The translations under genes and the position numbers were made by a program. A DNA stretch of 64,000 nucleotides from Coix lacryma-jobi var. lacryma-jobi (lineage: Eukaryota > Streptophyta > Magnoliopsida > Poales > Poaceae). Position 1 is the stretch's first letter. The number at the start of each line of letters is the position of its first letter. The notes under the pieces are model-generated. The model did not search any database. It was not told where the DNA came from and was given only the letters and a program-made list of their open reading frames with translations. Of this stretch, positions 1 to 13,585 are shown in pieces. Location of the stretch: the NCBI GenBank assembly GCA_009763385.1, contig CM019822.1, positions 11,936,127 to 12,000,126 of the forward strand, in the 5' to 3' direction.

Positions 1-453
1 ACTATTCACTAATATAATTGGAATATTATTGAATAACTGGGGGGGGGGGGATCAGTCCTTCGAAATTATAGAGACTATTATCATATTACATAAACATAGC
101 AAAACCAATGAGTTTTTCCCAAGAAACCTTGGTCTTGATTTAACCCATGTATTTAGCTGCTGGGAGAGTGTTGACCGTTAGGTTAAAACACAGCTTAAGC
201 ATCAAAATGGTCACCTCCCATTTATGTAATTCATACATTTTGTTAGTGCTGGTCCCTGCTCAACTCATAGTCGGGTTCTGGTACTGATTGGGTGTCCATA
301 AAAGCAGTAATATTTGTTTTCCCACTTACAAGTCTTTTGTTGGCCTTCAAGGAAACATGTGCTCACGCTCGTGCCAATCACACACAGCAAGACTTACATT
401 TGTTGTGTCTTCTCAGTAATGTTTTATGATGGTTACTACTTTTCTCTTTTCAG

Positions 454-3400
454 ATCAGTGAATATGCTGGGCACAATGATGCAATATTGATTGTTGTGAT
501 ACCAGCAATGCAAGCGGCTGATGTTGCGTCTTCTCGAGCTCTTAGACTAGCGAAGGACATTGATCCAGATGGTCTGTCACTCTAATTTGGTCGTGTCCTC
601 CACAATAGCATAGCCACTCTCTCAATACCAATTGACAAGTGATATTTCTTCTTGTTTAACTGCTGTAGGAACTAGAACAATAGGTGTCTTAAGCAAAATC
701 GATCAAGCAGCTGCAGATGCAAAAACTGTTTCTTGTGTTCAGGCCATTTTGTCCAACAAGGGTGCCCCACGAGCAGCAGCTGATATTGAGTGGGTTGCTC
801 TAATCGGGCAGTCTGTCTCAATTGCATCTGCTCAATCAGGATCAGTTGGGGCTGATAATTCACTGGAAACAGCTTGGCGAGCTGAGGCTGAGACCCTTAA
901 ATCCATCCTAACTGGTGCACCTCAGAGTAAATTGGGAAGAATTGCTCTCGTGGATACCATTGCTAAGCAGATACGTAAACGGATGAAAGTTCGTCTGCCA
1001 AACTTGTTGACCGGGTATGTATGCTATGCTGATCATCCTGTGCTTTACTTTTAAAGGCATTATAACTCTGTGCAGCCCAAGAAGAACCCAAAGGAAATAA
1101 AGAAAAAAGTTAATTGGTCAGGGACATTCAGGTCAATTACTGACCATGATTATCAAACCTTGCTATATAGATGTGAACAAATGTGAAACTGAAAGCACAT
1201 CCTCTTCTTTGATGTCTACAATTCCCATGATGATCTTTGAAATATAAAGAATTCCAGATTTCCTTTATTTATTTATAGAAAGGAGTTTGATCTATACCAC
1301 TTATTTTATCGGCACTAGATTATGTTGAATTGTTGATGTTTATTAAACATGTGTATTCTATATGTGTGCATGTTGGCACTTTCGCTATTTAGATGAATAT
1401 CTAACTGCATTAGGTTAGATTCTCTATGCCTTTTGTTCTATCAGTCAACAAAAAACTTTTGAGGGTCGAGTTAATTCTCATCTGATGAAACATCTTAGAG
1501 CTTGTTTGGCTGCACTTCAATCCACTCCAATGCACATGTATTGGGACTTTGGGAGTGGAAAATTAACTAGTTTTCCATGTCAATCCACTTCCAATACATG
1601 TGGATTGGGATGCATTAGAATGCAGCCAAACAAGGCCTTACAATTGTATGATTGCAAATGTTCTTGTCTGTATTGACCTTCCAGTTAAATCCAAATAAAA
1701 TCTACATGTGTCATCTCAGTGATCCTGCCACAACTTTTGCATCTGTAGTTACAGTACCAACATTCAAATGCTAAGAGGAATGCCATGTGAAAAAAGTGAT
1801 ACATTGACAACTTCTACTTGACTACTAAAATGTCAATTTGATGATTGCCCCTGAAATCATCTTTCAATTTGTACCAGTTGAGTTTATATTAGTGCGTAGT
1901 TCTTAAATTGCATACACCCTACTTCAATTTCAGACTTCAGGGAAAATCCCAGATAGTGCAAGATGAACTTGCAAGGCTAGGAGAACAGATGGTACAGAGT
2001 GCTGAAGGAACCAGAGCAGTTGCTCTAGAGCTATGTCGAGAATTTGAAGACAAATTTCTTGCTCATGTTACTTCTGGCGAGGTTAGTGATGAGCCCTGTT
2101 ACTGGCTTTCTGGTTATATGTAAGATGTTGCCAAATGAAATAACTGATTATTAGATTGTTTTATTGTTTCTACTCAAAGGGGTCCGGTTGGAAAATAGTT
2201 GCAAGTTTTGAGGGCAAGTTTCCAGATAGGATCAAACAACTTCCATTGGACAGGCATTTTGATTTGAACAACGTGAAGAGGGTAAGTTCAAAAGCTGTCT
2301 ATATTTAATCATAGATTGTGCAATTATTTTGGCCTATGGTGAATGGAATTCTCTTCTTATTATAGATCGTGTTGGAAGCGGATGGCTATCAACCTTATTT
2401 GATATCTCCAGAGAAGGGTTTACGGTCCTTAATAAAAGGAGTTCTGGAAATGGCCAAGGAGCCATCACGACTCTGTGTTGAAGAGGTATGTTTTAAATTG
2501 ATAGAACTCATACATACAGTTAAAGCTACCTACTTGTCTAGATCTGAATTTCTCTGTATTTGGGCGAAGATAAACTTAAGACAGTTATGATGTATTTTGT
2601 ATCTTTAGACTATCGCACTTCCACAAATATCTAATGGATTTTGTAGCTTCTGATATGCTGACTAATTATTGTGTCTATCAACATACTAGGTTCACCGAGT
2701 TTTGTTAGATATAGTAAACGCTGCTGCAAATGCTACACCAGGACTAGGAAGATACCCTCCATTCAAGCGGGAGGTATGACTTTGCTCTTTTGCTGTAACC
2801 AGCTTTCCCTCCTTTTCTGTACTTGCGTTTATGATTCATGTTAAGGCTAATTTCTGAACACGACATTTCTTTGTTTAGGTCATTGCTATTGCGTCTAATG
2901 CATTGGATGCTTTCAAAAGTGATGCAAAAAAGATGGTGGTTGCACTTGTTGATATGGAGCGAGCTTTTGTTCCTCCACAACACTTCATCCGATTAGTACA
3001 GAGAAGGTCAATACTCTTTGAACAAATATTTTGCCTATATTTTTATTATATATGCAAGTTTAAGCCAATAATCTGCTCTACCTGATTTATGTATTGTATA
3101 AATTCCATAGAGCAATCCTTCTAACTATTCTTGATTTATTTTGTTATAAAAATCTCCAACACCCAAAACCCCTAAATAGTCAGCCTAAGTTTTAATAGCC
3201 AGAAGGCTTGAGTATTTCACTTCCCCCTCCCTCCCCCCCCCCCCCCCCCCCGCCCCCGCCCCCCCCACCCAAAAAAAAAAAAGAAGAAATGATTGCCTAG
3301 TAAATTGTCTAAGTGATGTTCCATTCCTGTGTTCCTCATTTAATTACTAACTGGGGTCTTTAGAATTTATATGACCATGTGAATGCATCATTCAGTATAC

Positions 3401-6400
3401 ATGTGTCTTGGTATGGTTTTGCAGAATGGAAAGACAGCGTCGTGAGGATGAGTTGAAAAATAACAGATCATCTAAGAAAGGACAAGATGCAGACCAGTCC
3501 AAGATGAACCGGGTTTGACTCCTGCCTCTTTTCTCAGGATGCACGAATCTGTTTACTTAAGAGATGTACTAAATGTGACCCGCTAGACTCTCAGTATTGA
3601 TTTTTTGCTGTAACATTCTTTTTTCATTCAATAGGCTTCAAGCCCCCAAACTGGATCGGATGAAACTGGTGGTAACCTGAAATCAATGAAGGATAAATCC
3701 AATCAGCAAGATAAGGATACAAAAGAGGGACCAAATTTGCAGGTTGCTGGGCCTGGCGGCGAAATAACTGCAGGTATGATAATGTACCATAGGTTGGAAT
3801 AATCATCATATTTTCTCATAGCAATTTGGCAGTGCATTTTTCTATGTAATTGTACTAGAACACTTCAGGCTTTCTAAAATATATTTGGTTAATTGTTTAC
3901 TTATTCAGAACTCTTATGTAACCTTTTACTACTTGTATACAATGCATGCATTCAGATTTATCTGCAATGTGTTACTAGCCATATATTTTTTTTATTTTTT
4001 CCTACTATATGGAACCAGTGTCATACTTCAATTGGTTACATATTTGTTCTTTTTTCATCAGGTTACCTTTTGAAGAAAAGTGCAAAAAATAATGAATGGA
4101 GCAAAAGGTGGTTTGTTCTAAATGAGAAGAGTGGGAAGGTTAATAATCTTCATGATTTTCTGCTGTGATTATTCTTAATGCTAACTTTTGATATTTTTTC
4201 TTGACATTTTTTTTGCTGATCTTTAATATCTTTTTTTTATTTGAGATGGCTTAGGCTTACATGATTTACTATAATCCTTTTCTCCCATCCAGCTTGGATA
4301 CACTAAGAAGCAAGAGGAGAGACATTTTCGAGGCGTCATTGTCCTGGAGGTGTGTTTAGATGTCAATCTTCCTTATATTCTAAATAATACAATCGCTGTT
4401 TGATAGATCCCCAATTTAAACAAATATATTTTTTGAAATAGTTGCATTACAAATAGGAAAATAGTTTCTACAACCAGTGTTAATATGTTGTGTATATTAT
4501 CAGCAGAAGCTAAATGTTTATTGCAGTTACATATAACTTTGAAAGGGTTGTAGTGTACTTCCAGCCACATATTGAGCAGTTTCTTCCATTGCGGAAAGTT
4601 GGAATTCATACCTGAACTGAGTGGCAACATGTACATGGCTATGGGAAGCGTGATATGATCTGTTCCTAATAGAATTATCTGCTGCCTTATTTAGGAATGT
4701 AACCTGGAAGAGATAGAGGAGGAGGAGATCTCTAAGAGTTCTAAGGATTCGAAGAAGGCAAATGGACAAGAGAAAGGCCCAAGTCTTGTTTTTAAGATTA
4801 CTAACAGGGTTGCCTACAAAACTGTCTTAAAAGGTCTGTTCCTGTATACATTTTTTTTTTTTGGGGGGGGGGGGGGAGGGGGGTGAGGGGGTGCCCATCT
4901 TTTTTTCCTTTTTTTTTGCTATAAATGCTTATTTCATGTTTGCAGCTCACAGTGCCGTTATATTGAAGGCTGAGAGTATGGCTGACAAGATTGAATGGAT
5001 CAAGAAGATAAAAGGTGTTATTCAAAGCAGAGGGGGCTCTGTTAAGGGTCCAACTGAGGATGGTTCTATGAGACAAAGCCGTTCAGATGGATCCCTTGTA
5101 AGCTCTGGCCATGACTTGTCACTTGTGTCTCTGTACATGTATTTTTTGTGTGATCCTTTTAGCCTTAGCAGAATCACCTTGGCCAACGCAAATGTCGTTC
5201 CTTTGATTTAGCCTGTGTGGACTGTTGCAAGTGTAGTTGAACCTGCCAGTTTATGACTTTCCGCAGCAAACATGCCGAGTTGGACTGACTAAATTTGGGT
5301 GGCTATTTTTTTTTTTTTGTGGACACGAGCACAAAGGGTAGGTGTGGCCAAGGGAGTCTAAGTCATTTGCAGGCCACCTACCAACTGGACAATTCTCATT
5401 TCTTGCTATCTACTAAAGATATCTATTGTTTTTTACCTCACCTAATGGCCTTATTATGTTCACAAGGTCACTTGTTTCACTGCTCCTTGTATGACTCTTT
5501 TCTGTTTAAGGATACAATGGCCCGGAGGCCTGCTGATCCTGAAGAAGAACTTCGTTGGATGTCTCAAGAAGTTCGTGGTTATGTTGAAGCTGTTTTGAAC
5601 AGTTTGGCCGCAAATGTTCCAAAGGTTTATACTCATAGCTTTAGTCGATTCTCTGAACCTTGTGAATTGTGGAGTAATGGTCATTGTCTTTTGCATGTCC
5701 AGGCTATTGTACTTTGCCAAGTGGAGAAATCAAAAGAAGATATGCTAAACCAACTGTACAGCTCAATAAGGTTGGTTATTCTACAAAAAAAATAAATTCG
5801 GGATAGTTAGTTATCCTTCTTCAATGAGCTGCCACTCCTTCTCCCCTTGGCTCAGTGAAAACTGCAATATACTACGTTCAAAGACAAAGTATAAGACACA
5901 TTTGGGATGGGTAAGGCCTTGGAACCAAGAGAAATAAAAGAGATAATGACCACACTACCCCTATTTATAGCTTAGAAACATGAGAGAACAGTTAGTGAGG
6001 TATTTACCATGAATGCAGGTGAGGGAATATACTATAAAAGCATCAATAAATAAATTTACATGAATGCCTTATATTTCAATTTTTTTTTTTGACAAAACTA
6101 TATGCCATATAAAAAGAAAAGGAGATACCATCTAGATGGAACTGCAGCAAACTAAGTTTTGTGTGTTTCTTGGCTTTGTGAAGGTCTACTTATTATCCTT
6201 TTACTTGGGTGCTTTGCTTATTACATTCTAAGAAATAACCATGCTTGAGTTCTGCAAACTGATATGTACTGTACTTAATTTCTTCTCACACTTATGTCTT
6301 TGGTATTCTTGCACTTGTAACTTGTATGCACCACTCAGGTGCAGGCATAGCAATTACTAGTATTTCTCATCTTGCTTTATCTTTTGTTTGCCACTTCTTT

Positions 6401-8183
6401 TTACTCATAATATGCCCTTGTCTGCATAAGATTTGTGTGGTTATGCAAATTAAAATCCAACTTTTAACTGCTTAACTACATATCTTGAACCATATCTGCT
6501 AAGTTCAAAGCCAATCTTGTTGCATAAACCCCTAATCCCTCTGGCTCTTCCTGTAGGTGGGGTATTCGCTCTTTTGAATATTCGCAAACTTTGTTCTTGT
6601 AGAAGTCTGTTAAAGTTGTAGCCTTCTTTTACTTGTGCACTTCACCTTTTCTTTTTGTTGCACTTCGTGCTCCTGTTTGGTGACTGTTGCAAGGTGTTAC
6701 TAGTATTTTAAAGTACTTCGAAGAAAATATTTTGTTCCACTGTAATTGTATTTTCTTTTAATAATTCATTGCTGAGTCAGATACATTTTCACTTCTAGTG
6801 CGCAAAGCAATGCAAAGATCGAAGAACTACTACAAGAGGACCACAATGCTAAACGTAGGCGGGAAAAGTACCAAAAACAATCATCCCTCTTGTCAAAGCT
6901 CACTCGCCAGCTCAGCATTCATGACAATAGAGCAGCTTCATATGCGAACGATAGTTCTGGAGCTGGTAAGTTCTATACTTCAAATATCTGCATGATGTTC
7001 ACAAATGTGATACATTTATCTACTAGACTAGTAAATTTTCTTGATTTCTCCCAGGGAAATATGGTTCATATCTTTAATTAAGTTTTCCCCCCAGAATTAG
7101 TCTCTTGTTGACAATTGATTGCCAATACTACCTTAAGTCACAAACTAGGGCCCTTTATGGACATTGGTTTATCCTCTTAAGCATACTTGAGCATTTATCT
7201 TTAATGGACTATATCTTTATAATAAAACTAAATGACGTAAATCTATTATTGCCGTCTTCATACGGTTGATCTCTAGGGTGGGTTAAAGTGGGTAAAAATG
7301 GAATTGTTTGGCTGCATGAAAGGATAACTACTCTTGACTGAAGCCTGGAAGAACTTTTATTTTTACTAGTCTCGTTTGTTAAGTGAGCTTCCTTTTTTTG
7401 GCATATCTAAAGGCCATCGAATGATGATTATGGTTATCTAACATTTTTATCTAATTATCTTTCTGGCCACTCCCTTATTTGGAGCATTTGTATGGATGAG
7501 AAATATGAAAATGCCTAATCACAATTTTTTATCCCATTTTTTACTGGGTTGGGCAGGTACCCTCCAGGGATATCCTGGTTAGCTGGTGGTTAGCATTAAA
7601 AACAACGCCTATTTTGCTGTCTGTTCTAGCCACAGTGTGTGCATGAATGACCCATTATGATCATAATCATTATGGAAAACCATTGCAGCTGTAGTAGGTA
7701 CAGACAAGAACCTTTTTTTATCATAGTCCAGAAATCTGCAGTATAATGGGCTACTAACAATCTACTATGATGGTTCATAAGTTTACTTGCAATTTCATTA
7801 CTTTTGTCTAGAAGCCCAGGTAACTAGTTAGATACCTAGATCGATATTGGTTTGGTGTAAATGCCTGGACCAGTTTGTTGTACTTTCCATTTTTGTAGTT
7901 TTTTTATGCTTTTTGGGTAGCAAATTTAGGAGCCTAACCTTGAGTGGACATAAATTTACTTGCAGAGAGTAGCCCACGGTCTCCTGGCCACTCTGGTGAG
8001 GACTGGAAGTCTGCCTTTGACTCAGCATCAAATGGCTCTGTTGACAAGTCCAGTTCACAGCATGAGACAAGGTCAAGAAGTGCTGATAGTCGAGGCCGGC
8101 GCCACGAAAATGGGGATGCCAACTCTGGAAGCCGACGCCCTAACCGGTTGCCACCGGCACCACCAAGTGGGGGGAGATACTAA
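454..8183 (+). CDS. DRP2: Dynamin-2-type large GTPase (DRP2 family), 3' part of gene
   Basis: The visible coding exons are 454-571, 669-1014, 1934-2081, 2180-2281, 2366-2485, 2690-2773, 2879-3006, 3425-3512, 3635-3773, 4062-4138, 4293-4349, 4695-4833, 4946-5097, 5511-5624, 5703-5770, 6799-6965 and 7966-8183. All junctions are GT-AG and the frame is continuous, giving 754 residues to the TAA. Domain order is: end of the GTPase domain with the G4 motif (VLSKID), the dynamin middle domain, a PH domain (about visible residues 425-565, starting GYLLKKS with the typical late Trp in EWIKKI), the GTPase effector coiled coil (about 570-680), and a Ser/Arg/Pro-rich tail with a PPAPP motif. This order is the plant DRP2A/2B (ADL6) signature. 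Family members act in clathrin-coated vesicle formation and post-Golgi traffic at membranes. About 160 N-terminal residues, including the P-loop, lie left of the window. No break is seen. Exon edges were set by eye. Confidence 0.93.
1498..1637. mobile_element. Tourist-like MITE in a dynamin intron
   Basis: This 140-bp element has terminal inverted repeats of about 17 bp. The left end is GAGCTTGTTTGGCTGCA, and the right end is its near-perfect reverse complement. It is flanked by TTA at 1495-1497 and 1638-1640. A TTA target duplication and this end sequence fit PIF/Harbinger-derived Tourist MITEs. It lies in the intron between exons 669-1014 and 1934-2081 and does not touch a splice site. No coding capacity. 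Confidence 0.8.
3229..3282. repeat. Poly-C followed by poly-A tract in a dynamin intron
   Basis: A run of cytosines with a few G interruptions is followed by an A-rich run. This is simple sequence inside the intron between exons 2879-3006 and 3425-3512. Similar homopolymer runs occur at 41-50 (G) and 4850-4880 (T then G). They probably vary in length between individuals or reads. Confidence 0.7.
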
Positions 8184-9226
8184 GTACATTGATTGATCAT
8201 TACCTGTGACCAATCAGCATCATATGGTCTTCCAGGCTCTCATCCGCTACTGATACTGGTGGAAGAACACATCTGGGATCAAAGAACAGAGAGCTTACTG
8301 GAAGATTTGGATGGACGGTGTGTATCAAGAGAACCAAAATTGTTTATAGAAAATTAGAAATATATAGGTCATTGATGATTGCCATTTCTGGATCGTTTTG
8401 GAGTATTGATCTTTTGGGTTCTCAGCCTGTGGAATTTTGTTACCACGGATCGGTTGTTTTTTTTTTTTTTTGGTTCTGTACGATTCTGCTGTAAGTCTTT
8501 CCCATGAATCTGGCAAATGTATTCTTTACACCCACTGTATCATTTTTCTTCCCATTCTTTTAGGCTAAACCACATGTTCATACTGTGCAATTCATTGTTG
8601 GGCTGGAATAATGCACACATGCTTGTTGATAAATACGGCCCTCATGTTCTTATTGGGCTCTGGTGTGGGTAATGGCTGTAATGAAACATCTGAACTGTGG
8701 CATAACTTGGTCCATGTATATACGGTCCACTGTTACCTAGTTTATGACTAAATAACCTGTATGATTAAGAAAGCAGTTCCAAAGGCGGGCCAAGATTTGT
8801 TGTTTATGTTGCTGCTCTAAACAAAAGGACAGCAATCATGTGAAAGCATCAATGTTCCGTTCTTTTCTGAGGTCTGACCATGTGTTTGTGCCTTTGTGTT
8901 CATGTTCTGCAGCTGATCTAGTGACCTTGCGGTGCCAGATTGGCATTCAAAACTCGATAACTTGCTCTTTTGTTGAGCTGGACTGATAAAGAATCACCGA
9001 CGGGAAGGTACAGACAAGAATGACCAATAAGTTAAGAATGCCATTTTTTCCCCTCGTATGTACTGCTATTGAATTTACATTTGCACATGTCGATGCCTCC
9101 ACCCTTTTTCTTTTTCTTTCTTGTATACAATAACCTCGATCTGTGTAAAATGAAATTCAAAGCCCCCCAAAAAAAAGAACCAAAGAATGGGGAAAATTGT
9201 ACAGCCCCCCTCTACATCCTATCTAT
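8184..9226. other. 3' UTR of dynamin and intergenic space between convergent genes
   Basis: The region follows the dynamin stop codon and runs to the stop codon of the opposing glucanase gene. It is AT-rich and has no supported ORF. The first several hundred bases are probably dynamin 3' UTR. The exact polyadenylation sites of the two genes cannot be placed by eye. A T tract lies at 8457-8472. Confidence 0.6.
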
Positions 9227-12200
9227 TTACACCTGAGCCGCCGTGGACGTCACTGGCACCGGCGTCGTCGACCCCTGTTCCCCCCGCTCCTGCCGCGCCA
9301 TCCGGTGCAGCTTGGCGAACATGCCGACCATCGGGGCCGTGTTGTACGTGCAGGCCTCCGTCTGCATGTAGTTCTCGCGGTTGTCCCTGAACCTGTCCCG
9401 CCGGTCGGGCCCGCCGACGATCGCGCCGACGAGCACGTTGGGGTTGGAGCTCCGGCGGCCGAACCAGTGGTCAAACCCCTGCGTGCAGCCGATGAACTCC
9501 TTGCTGTGCTTGTACGGCACGATGGACGCGGCGCGGTGGTGCACCCGGTTGGGGTACTTGGGGCCGTAGCCGACGAGGTAGCTGACCCCCCTGGGGTTGG
9601 TGCCCAGCACGTAGTCCACCTGCGCCCTGGCGAGCGCGAACACCTCCTCGGCCGCCACGGTCTCGCCGCCCGCGCACGACACGGTCGGGGCGCCGGCCTC
9701 GGCCAGGTAGTCGGAGTAGGCGGAGAGCAGGAACGCGGCGCTGGTCACGTACTGCATGTTGTTCCACTGCCGGATGTAGAGCATCCCGCCGGGGCTGCGC
9801 TCCACGTTGGCGTCCGCGCCGCCTTCCATGTTCCGGCCCAGGCACGCGCACACGTAGCGCTCCGCCTTGGCCCTGTACCGCTCCAGCGTGCTCCGGTGGC
9901 GCGTCGCGTGCTCCCCTCTCAGCAGCAACTGAATATGGAAACAAGTACGGGTGTGCATGCACGTACGTGTCAGTCTTTTTGCTACTCTTTGTGTACGTGC
10001 TGGCATCATTACGTACTCTGTAGACTGTCTGTCACTTACCCTTGCTGCTAGGATCTGGACGCCGGCGTACTTGACGTCCCAGCTGAACTCGTTGATTTCC
10101 CAGCCGGTGCCGCCGAAGCTGTCGGCCTTGTCGACGACGTAGTCGAGGTAGTCGGCTCTGCCGGTGGCGCGGTGGAGCCACAGGGCGGCCCACAGGAGCT
10201 CGTCCTTGTACCCGCTCACCGACGCGTAGTAGCTCTTCACCTCCGCGATGCTGCTGTCGTATTTGCCCCTGTACTTGTCGGCGAACTCGAACAGCTGGAG
10301 AGAGATACAAAGTAAAAAATGATTTTGGTAACGTGCATGCAGGGGTAGTTTATTCAATCAAAACTGAGTCTTAAAATTGGCATGGGAAAAAAGCACGTAT
10401 TGGTAGCACGTACGCAGGTGCTAACACGACTGGTTCATTCGGTTGTTAAAATAAATAAACGAAAAGAAAAAAAAACAAAAAAGGACTGGTTGAATTAGCA
10501 AGCACATGATGACGTTAACATTTCTTAGTTTCTAAGCAGTTTATGCGATGGAACTGGCGACCTAATCATGGAAACCGCGAGGCTTTCCACCAGATGGTAG
10601 CTCTGCTCCCTTTTTCTCCATTCTTTTTTCGCGTTAGGTTGCGCGCCGGCTCCCGTGGCCCCACATGGCATCCCCTACGAACCGACAGAAACCTCTCATC
10701 TGAAAAACGTCGTGTTCACAACTTGGCATGTGCCTGCCGCGGACGAGAGAGGACTGACACACACACAACACAAGGAAGAACACACACCTCCAAACGCCCC
10801 TGCCAAGAAGATGTCCGTGTCCGGTACATCTTGACTACAGCAGCAGCCTGCAGCGGCTGCAGGTGCTCGCAACAGTCCAAAGTTCGGTACGCGTACCGGA
10901 CGCGTACTACCGCTGGTCCACCACATTTCCAGCCCATGTTTTTTTTCCCCACGAATCATAGAAAAAAACAAACGAAAAAAAAAGCATATCACTGTAGTAT
11001 GCATTATTATTTACCTGCTGGGCGTGGTGCAGGAGAAGGTGCGCGTAGTGCGGGTTGGAGTCGCGGAAGACGATGGACGCGGCCGCCATGGCCGCCGCGG
11101 TCTCGGCGGCGACGTCGGAGCCTGGGTGGTCCCGGTCGACCTTGTACGCCTGCCGCGACGTCGTCATGTCCTCCGGCCGCTGCCAGCAGTAGTGGTCCGT
11201 GTCGCCGTCGCCCACCTGCATGCGCGCACGAAATTGTCAACACACTTGCTGGTTCGGGATGGATCGAGCAGGTAGCCAGCTTTGGAACCCATGCCATGTG
11301 GAACTGCACATAACTTATTGCTACTGTTTGTACTACGTTCAATGGGCGGGCCACCTAACCTAGTTGTTGTTATTCACCAGAAAGAGATATTTGTTTTGGT
11401 GATATATATGTACTTAATCAATTATACTGCCAGGGTATATTATAATTGCGATTTGGAATGTTTTGGGAGGGAAAAAGTAGCGAATGAGGAAACCAGTGAC
11501 TAGAATACAAGTGTGATAATTGGATTTGAATTGGTCTCTAGCTAGCTAGCTAGCTCCATGACGTTGCGTTTCATGTTGTTGTTGTGTGTAACAGCTAGCT
11601 TTCGCACGAGCGCCAAGTCACAGCGAACTGGTCTCTCTCTCGGCATGGTCAGGTGATGAGATGGACGACGCGGTTGGGTTTGTGTAACTGAAGTTATCTG
11701 CTAGTGTTACATACCTCAGCCCACAGCTCATCGGGCCTGGTGTGCGCCTTGATGAAGTAGTCGGTGCCCCACTTGACGGCCTCGAGCGCGTGGCCGAGCT
11801 CGCCGGCGTCCGCGACGTCGCCGCCGTACTCGATCAGGCTCCACGACAGCATCGTGACGGTGAACGCCATGGGCAGGCCGAACTTGACATGGTCGCCGGC
11901 GTCGTAGTATCCGCCCACCAAGTCCACCTGTACGTGGCGCGCGCGATCATCATCATCACCACCACCACCATGGAGAAAAAGACAGCCATGTTAGTTGTTG
12001 ACGGCCGGACACCAGCTGCGATCGATCGTTCGCTAGAAATTAACATCTCTAGTCTCGATTCCGTGCCGTCCTCGCCGTGCCGCCACGCCCCGGCGACCAC
12101 GATCGGGTTCGCGCGAGCAGCTAGCGTGGAATGACGGGAGTCACCGGCGAGACTAGTGGGACGACACAGCGGCGGACGGGACGGGACGTGACGCAAGGTA

Positions 12201-12439
12201 CGTACCCCTTGCTCGAGGCCGTCGGTGAGGCCGGAGTGGTGGCGCCAGGTGACGCGCTGGCTGTGCGGGAGCCGGCCCGAGCGCTGCGCCTCGAAGTAGA
12301 GCAGGCTCTTCTGCAGCGCGTCCTCGTAGTTGTGCGCCTTCCCGTCGGCTCCACCGAGAGCCGCGGCGACGAGCAGCAGCAGCAGCAGCGCGAACCCGAG
12401 CCGGTGACACAACGAAGCGGCGCCCACGGCGGCGCTCAT
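9227..12439 (-). CDS. Secreted GH9 endo-beta-1,4-glucanase (plant class B cellulase)
   Basis: There are five exons on the minus strand: 12206-12439, 11715-11927, 11015-11215, 10040-10294 and 9227-9928. All junctions are GT-AG, the total is 1605 nt, and the protein is 534 residues. The start at 12439 is followed by a signal peptide with a Leu/Ala-rich core (about residues 1-33). The mature protein is a complete GH9 catalytic domain. The DAGDH motif (residues 87-91) supplies the conserved catalytic and nucleophile-positioning Asp pair. A conserved His motif (NRVHHRAAS) is present. Near the C terminus YMQTEACTYN carries the catalytic acid Glu (about E492). There is no transmembrane anchor (so not KORRIGAN type) and no C-terminal CBM49, which marks class B. 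GH9 enzymes of this class cleave beta-1,4-glucans in the apoplast during wall remodelling. The exons are very GC-rich, as is common for grass genes with strong 5' GC gradients. Confidence 0.94.
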
Positions 12440-12682
12440 TGCACGAGGAGAACCCCCGCGCGTCGCCTTGGCATGTGCGCGCGGCGGCTGCCTCCGCGCC
12501 GCTGCGCCCGCTCGCATGTGGCGGCGCTGGATCGGATGGGGCCGCTCCCGCGCGCTCCGTGCCCTTCCGCCGTGGGCTGTCTTCGTCCTCCCCGTCTGGC
12601 CGTCTGTGTGTGCGGGCGCGTGATCGGAGGACTGACTGGCTGGCCTCGCCCTCCGTCTCCCGTCCTCCCTCTGTTACGCGCG

Positions 12683-12692
12683 GCTTATATCC
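12683..12692 (-). promoter_or_regulatory. Probable TATA box of the GH9 glucanase gene
   Basis: Read on the minus strand, GGATATAAGC lies about 245 bp upstream of the glucanase ATG inside GC-rich DNA. The position suits a TATA box with a 5' UTR of roughly 200 bp. It is supported only by sequence and spacing. Confidence 0.5.
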
Positions 12693-13321
12693 TGCCTGCG
12701 AGGCTGCGACCCCCGCCCGACACAAGCGCACGCACAGCCGCACAGCGTGTTGAATTGGTTCAGCCCCCCCGGGAGGATGGAAATGGAATAGAATACTCGG
12801 CAGCGGAGGCCGGAGGGGTTCGGTCTATTGGGGGCCGGGCGGGCGGGCGGGCGGCCGGGGAGACGAGGCCCAGGGAAAATTATAAGCGGGCGAGGGCGAT
12901 CGCCGATCGGAGGCGCGTCGCGTTCCGCTCCGCCGGTGCCGTGGCGTCAGGCGTGGGTTTGGAGGGGGTGGACGTGGACTCGTTCGGGGGTGTTTGGTGA
13001 GATCATGGTTGGGTTGGGATGGATGGATTTGGCCTCCCCTTGCCCTTGGCCTTGGCCTTGGCGGCGCGCGCAAGCAAGAGGGCGCCTGCCTACTAGGCGG
13101 GGCAGATTTTGACCGGGCGCCGGACGGCCGGAACGAGGGGAGGTTTGGAGTGGGCGGAGCCCGTATTCGCATCGGTTGGGGTTGGGGACTTGGGGCACTG
13201 CTCGACTGGCCACCTGCACTGCACAGGCAAGGCAAGGTGAGGCACGCGTACGACCGCGACAAATCGAAGCCCAGTCACCGGCAGCCCGCATGCCCCCATG
13301 TGCTCCTCCAGGCTTACTACA
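12693..13321. other. GC-rich upstream region of the glucanase gene
   Basis: The region is about 630 bp of GC-rich DNA with a short GGGC-repeat run at about 12835-12855 and long chance ORFs in several frames. None of these looks like a conserved protein. It probably contains the proximal promoter of the minus-strand glucanase gene. No recognised operator-like site can be defended. Confidence 0.5.
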
Positions 13322-13323
13322 TA

Positions 13324-13583
13324 CTCCCTCCGTATCGCATTTAGATGACGTTCAGAACAGCGACACGGTCTCTAGTGTGCAACTTTGGTCACTTGTATTT
13401 TTAAAAATATTTGTTGTAAAATGCTATATGTATACTTTTATGAAAGTATTTTTCAAGACAAATTTATTTATATGATTTTTATATCTCTAAACTCAATAAT
13501 TTAAAAATTATTCATAATTTATATTTCCAATGTTTGACTCAAACCTTGTTCAAAACGTCATGTAAAAAACGATACGGAGGGAG
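13324..13583. mobile_element. Stowaway MITE, long subfamily (copy 1)
   Basis: This 260-bp element begins CTCCCTCCGTATCG and ends with the reverse complement. It is flanked by TA at 13322-13323 and 13584-13585, the Tc1/mariner target duplication. The interior is AT-rich and closely matches the element at 46354-46612 (shared stretches around the phrase ACAGCGACACGGTCTC and the right half). Non-coding. Confidence 0.9.
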
Positions 13584-13585
13584 TA

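Noticed and set aside
9197..10051. 284-codon plus-strand ORF opposite the GH9 gene
   Set aside because: It is the antisense shadow of two GC-rich glucanase exons and the intron between them. The minus strand gives a full GH9 domain with splice sites.
12131..13000. 289-codon plus-strand ORF upstream of and over GH9 exon 1
   Set aside because: It overlaps the glucanase signal-peptide exon in antisense and its 5' UTR. It has Arg/Gly/Ala-rich text with no domain and is best explained by GC content.
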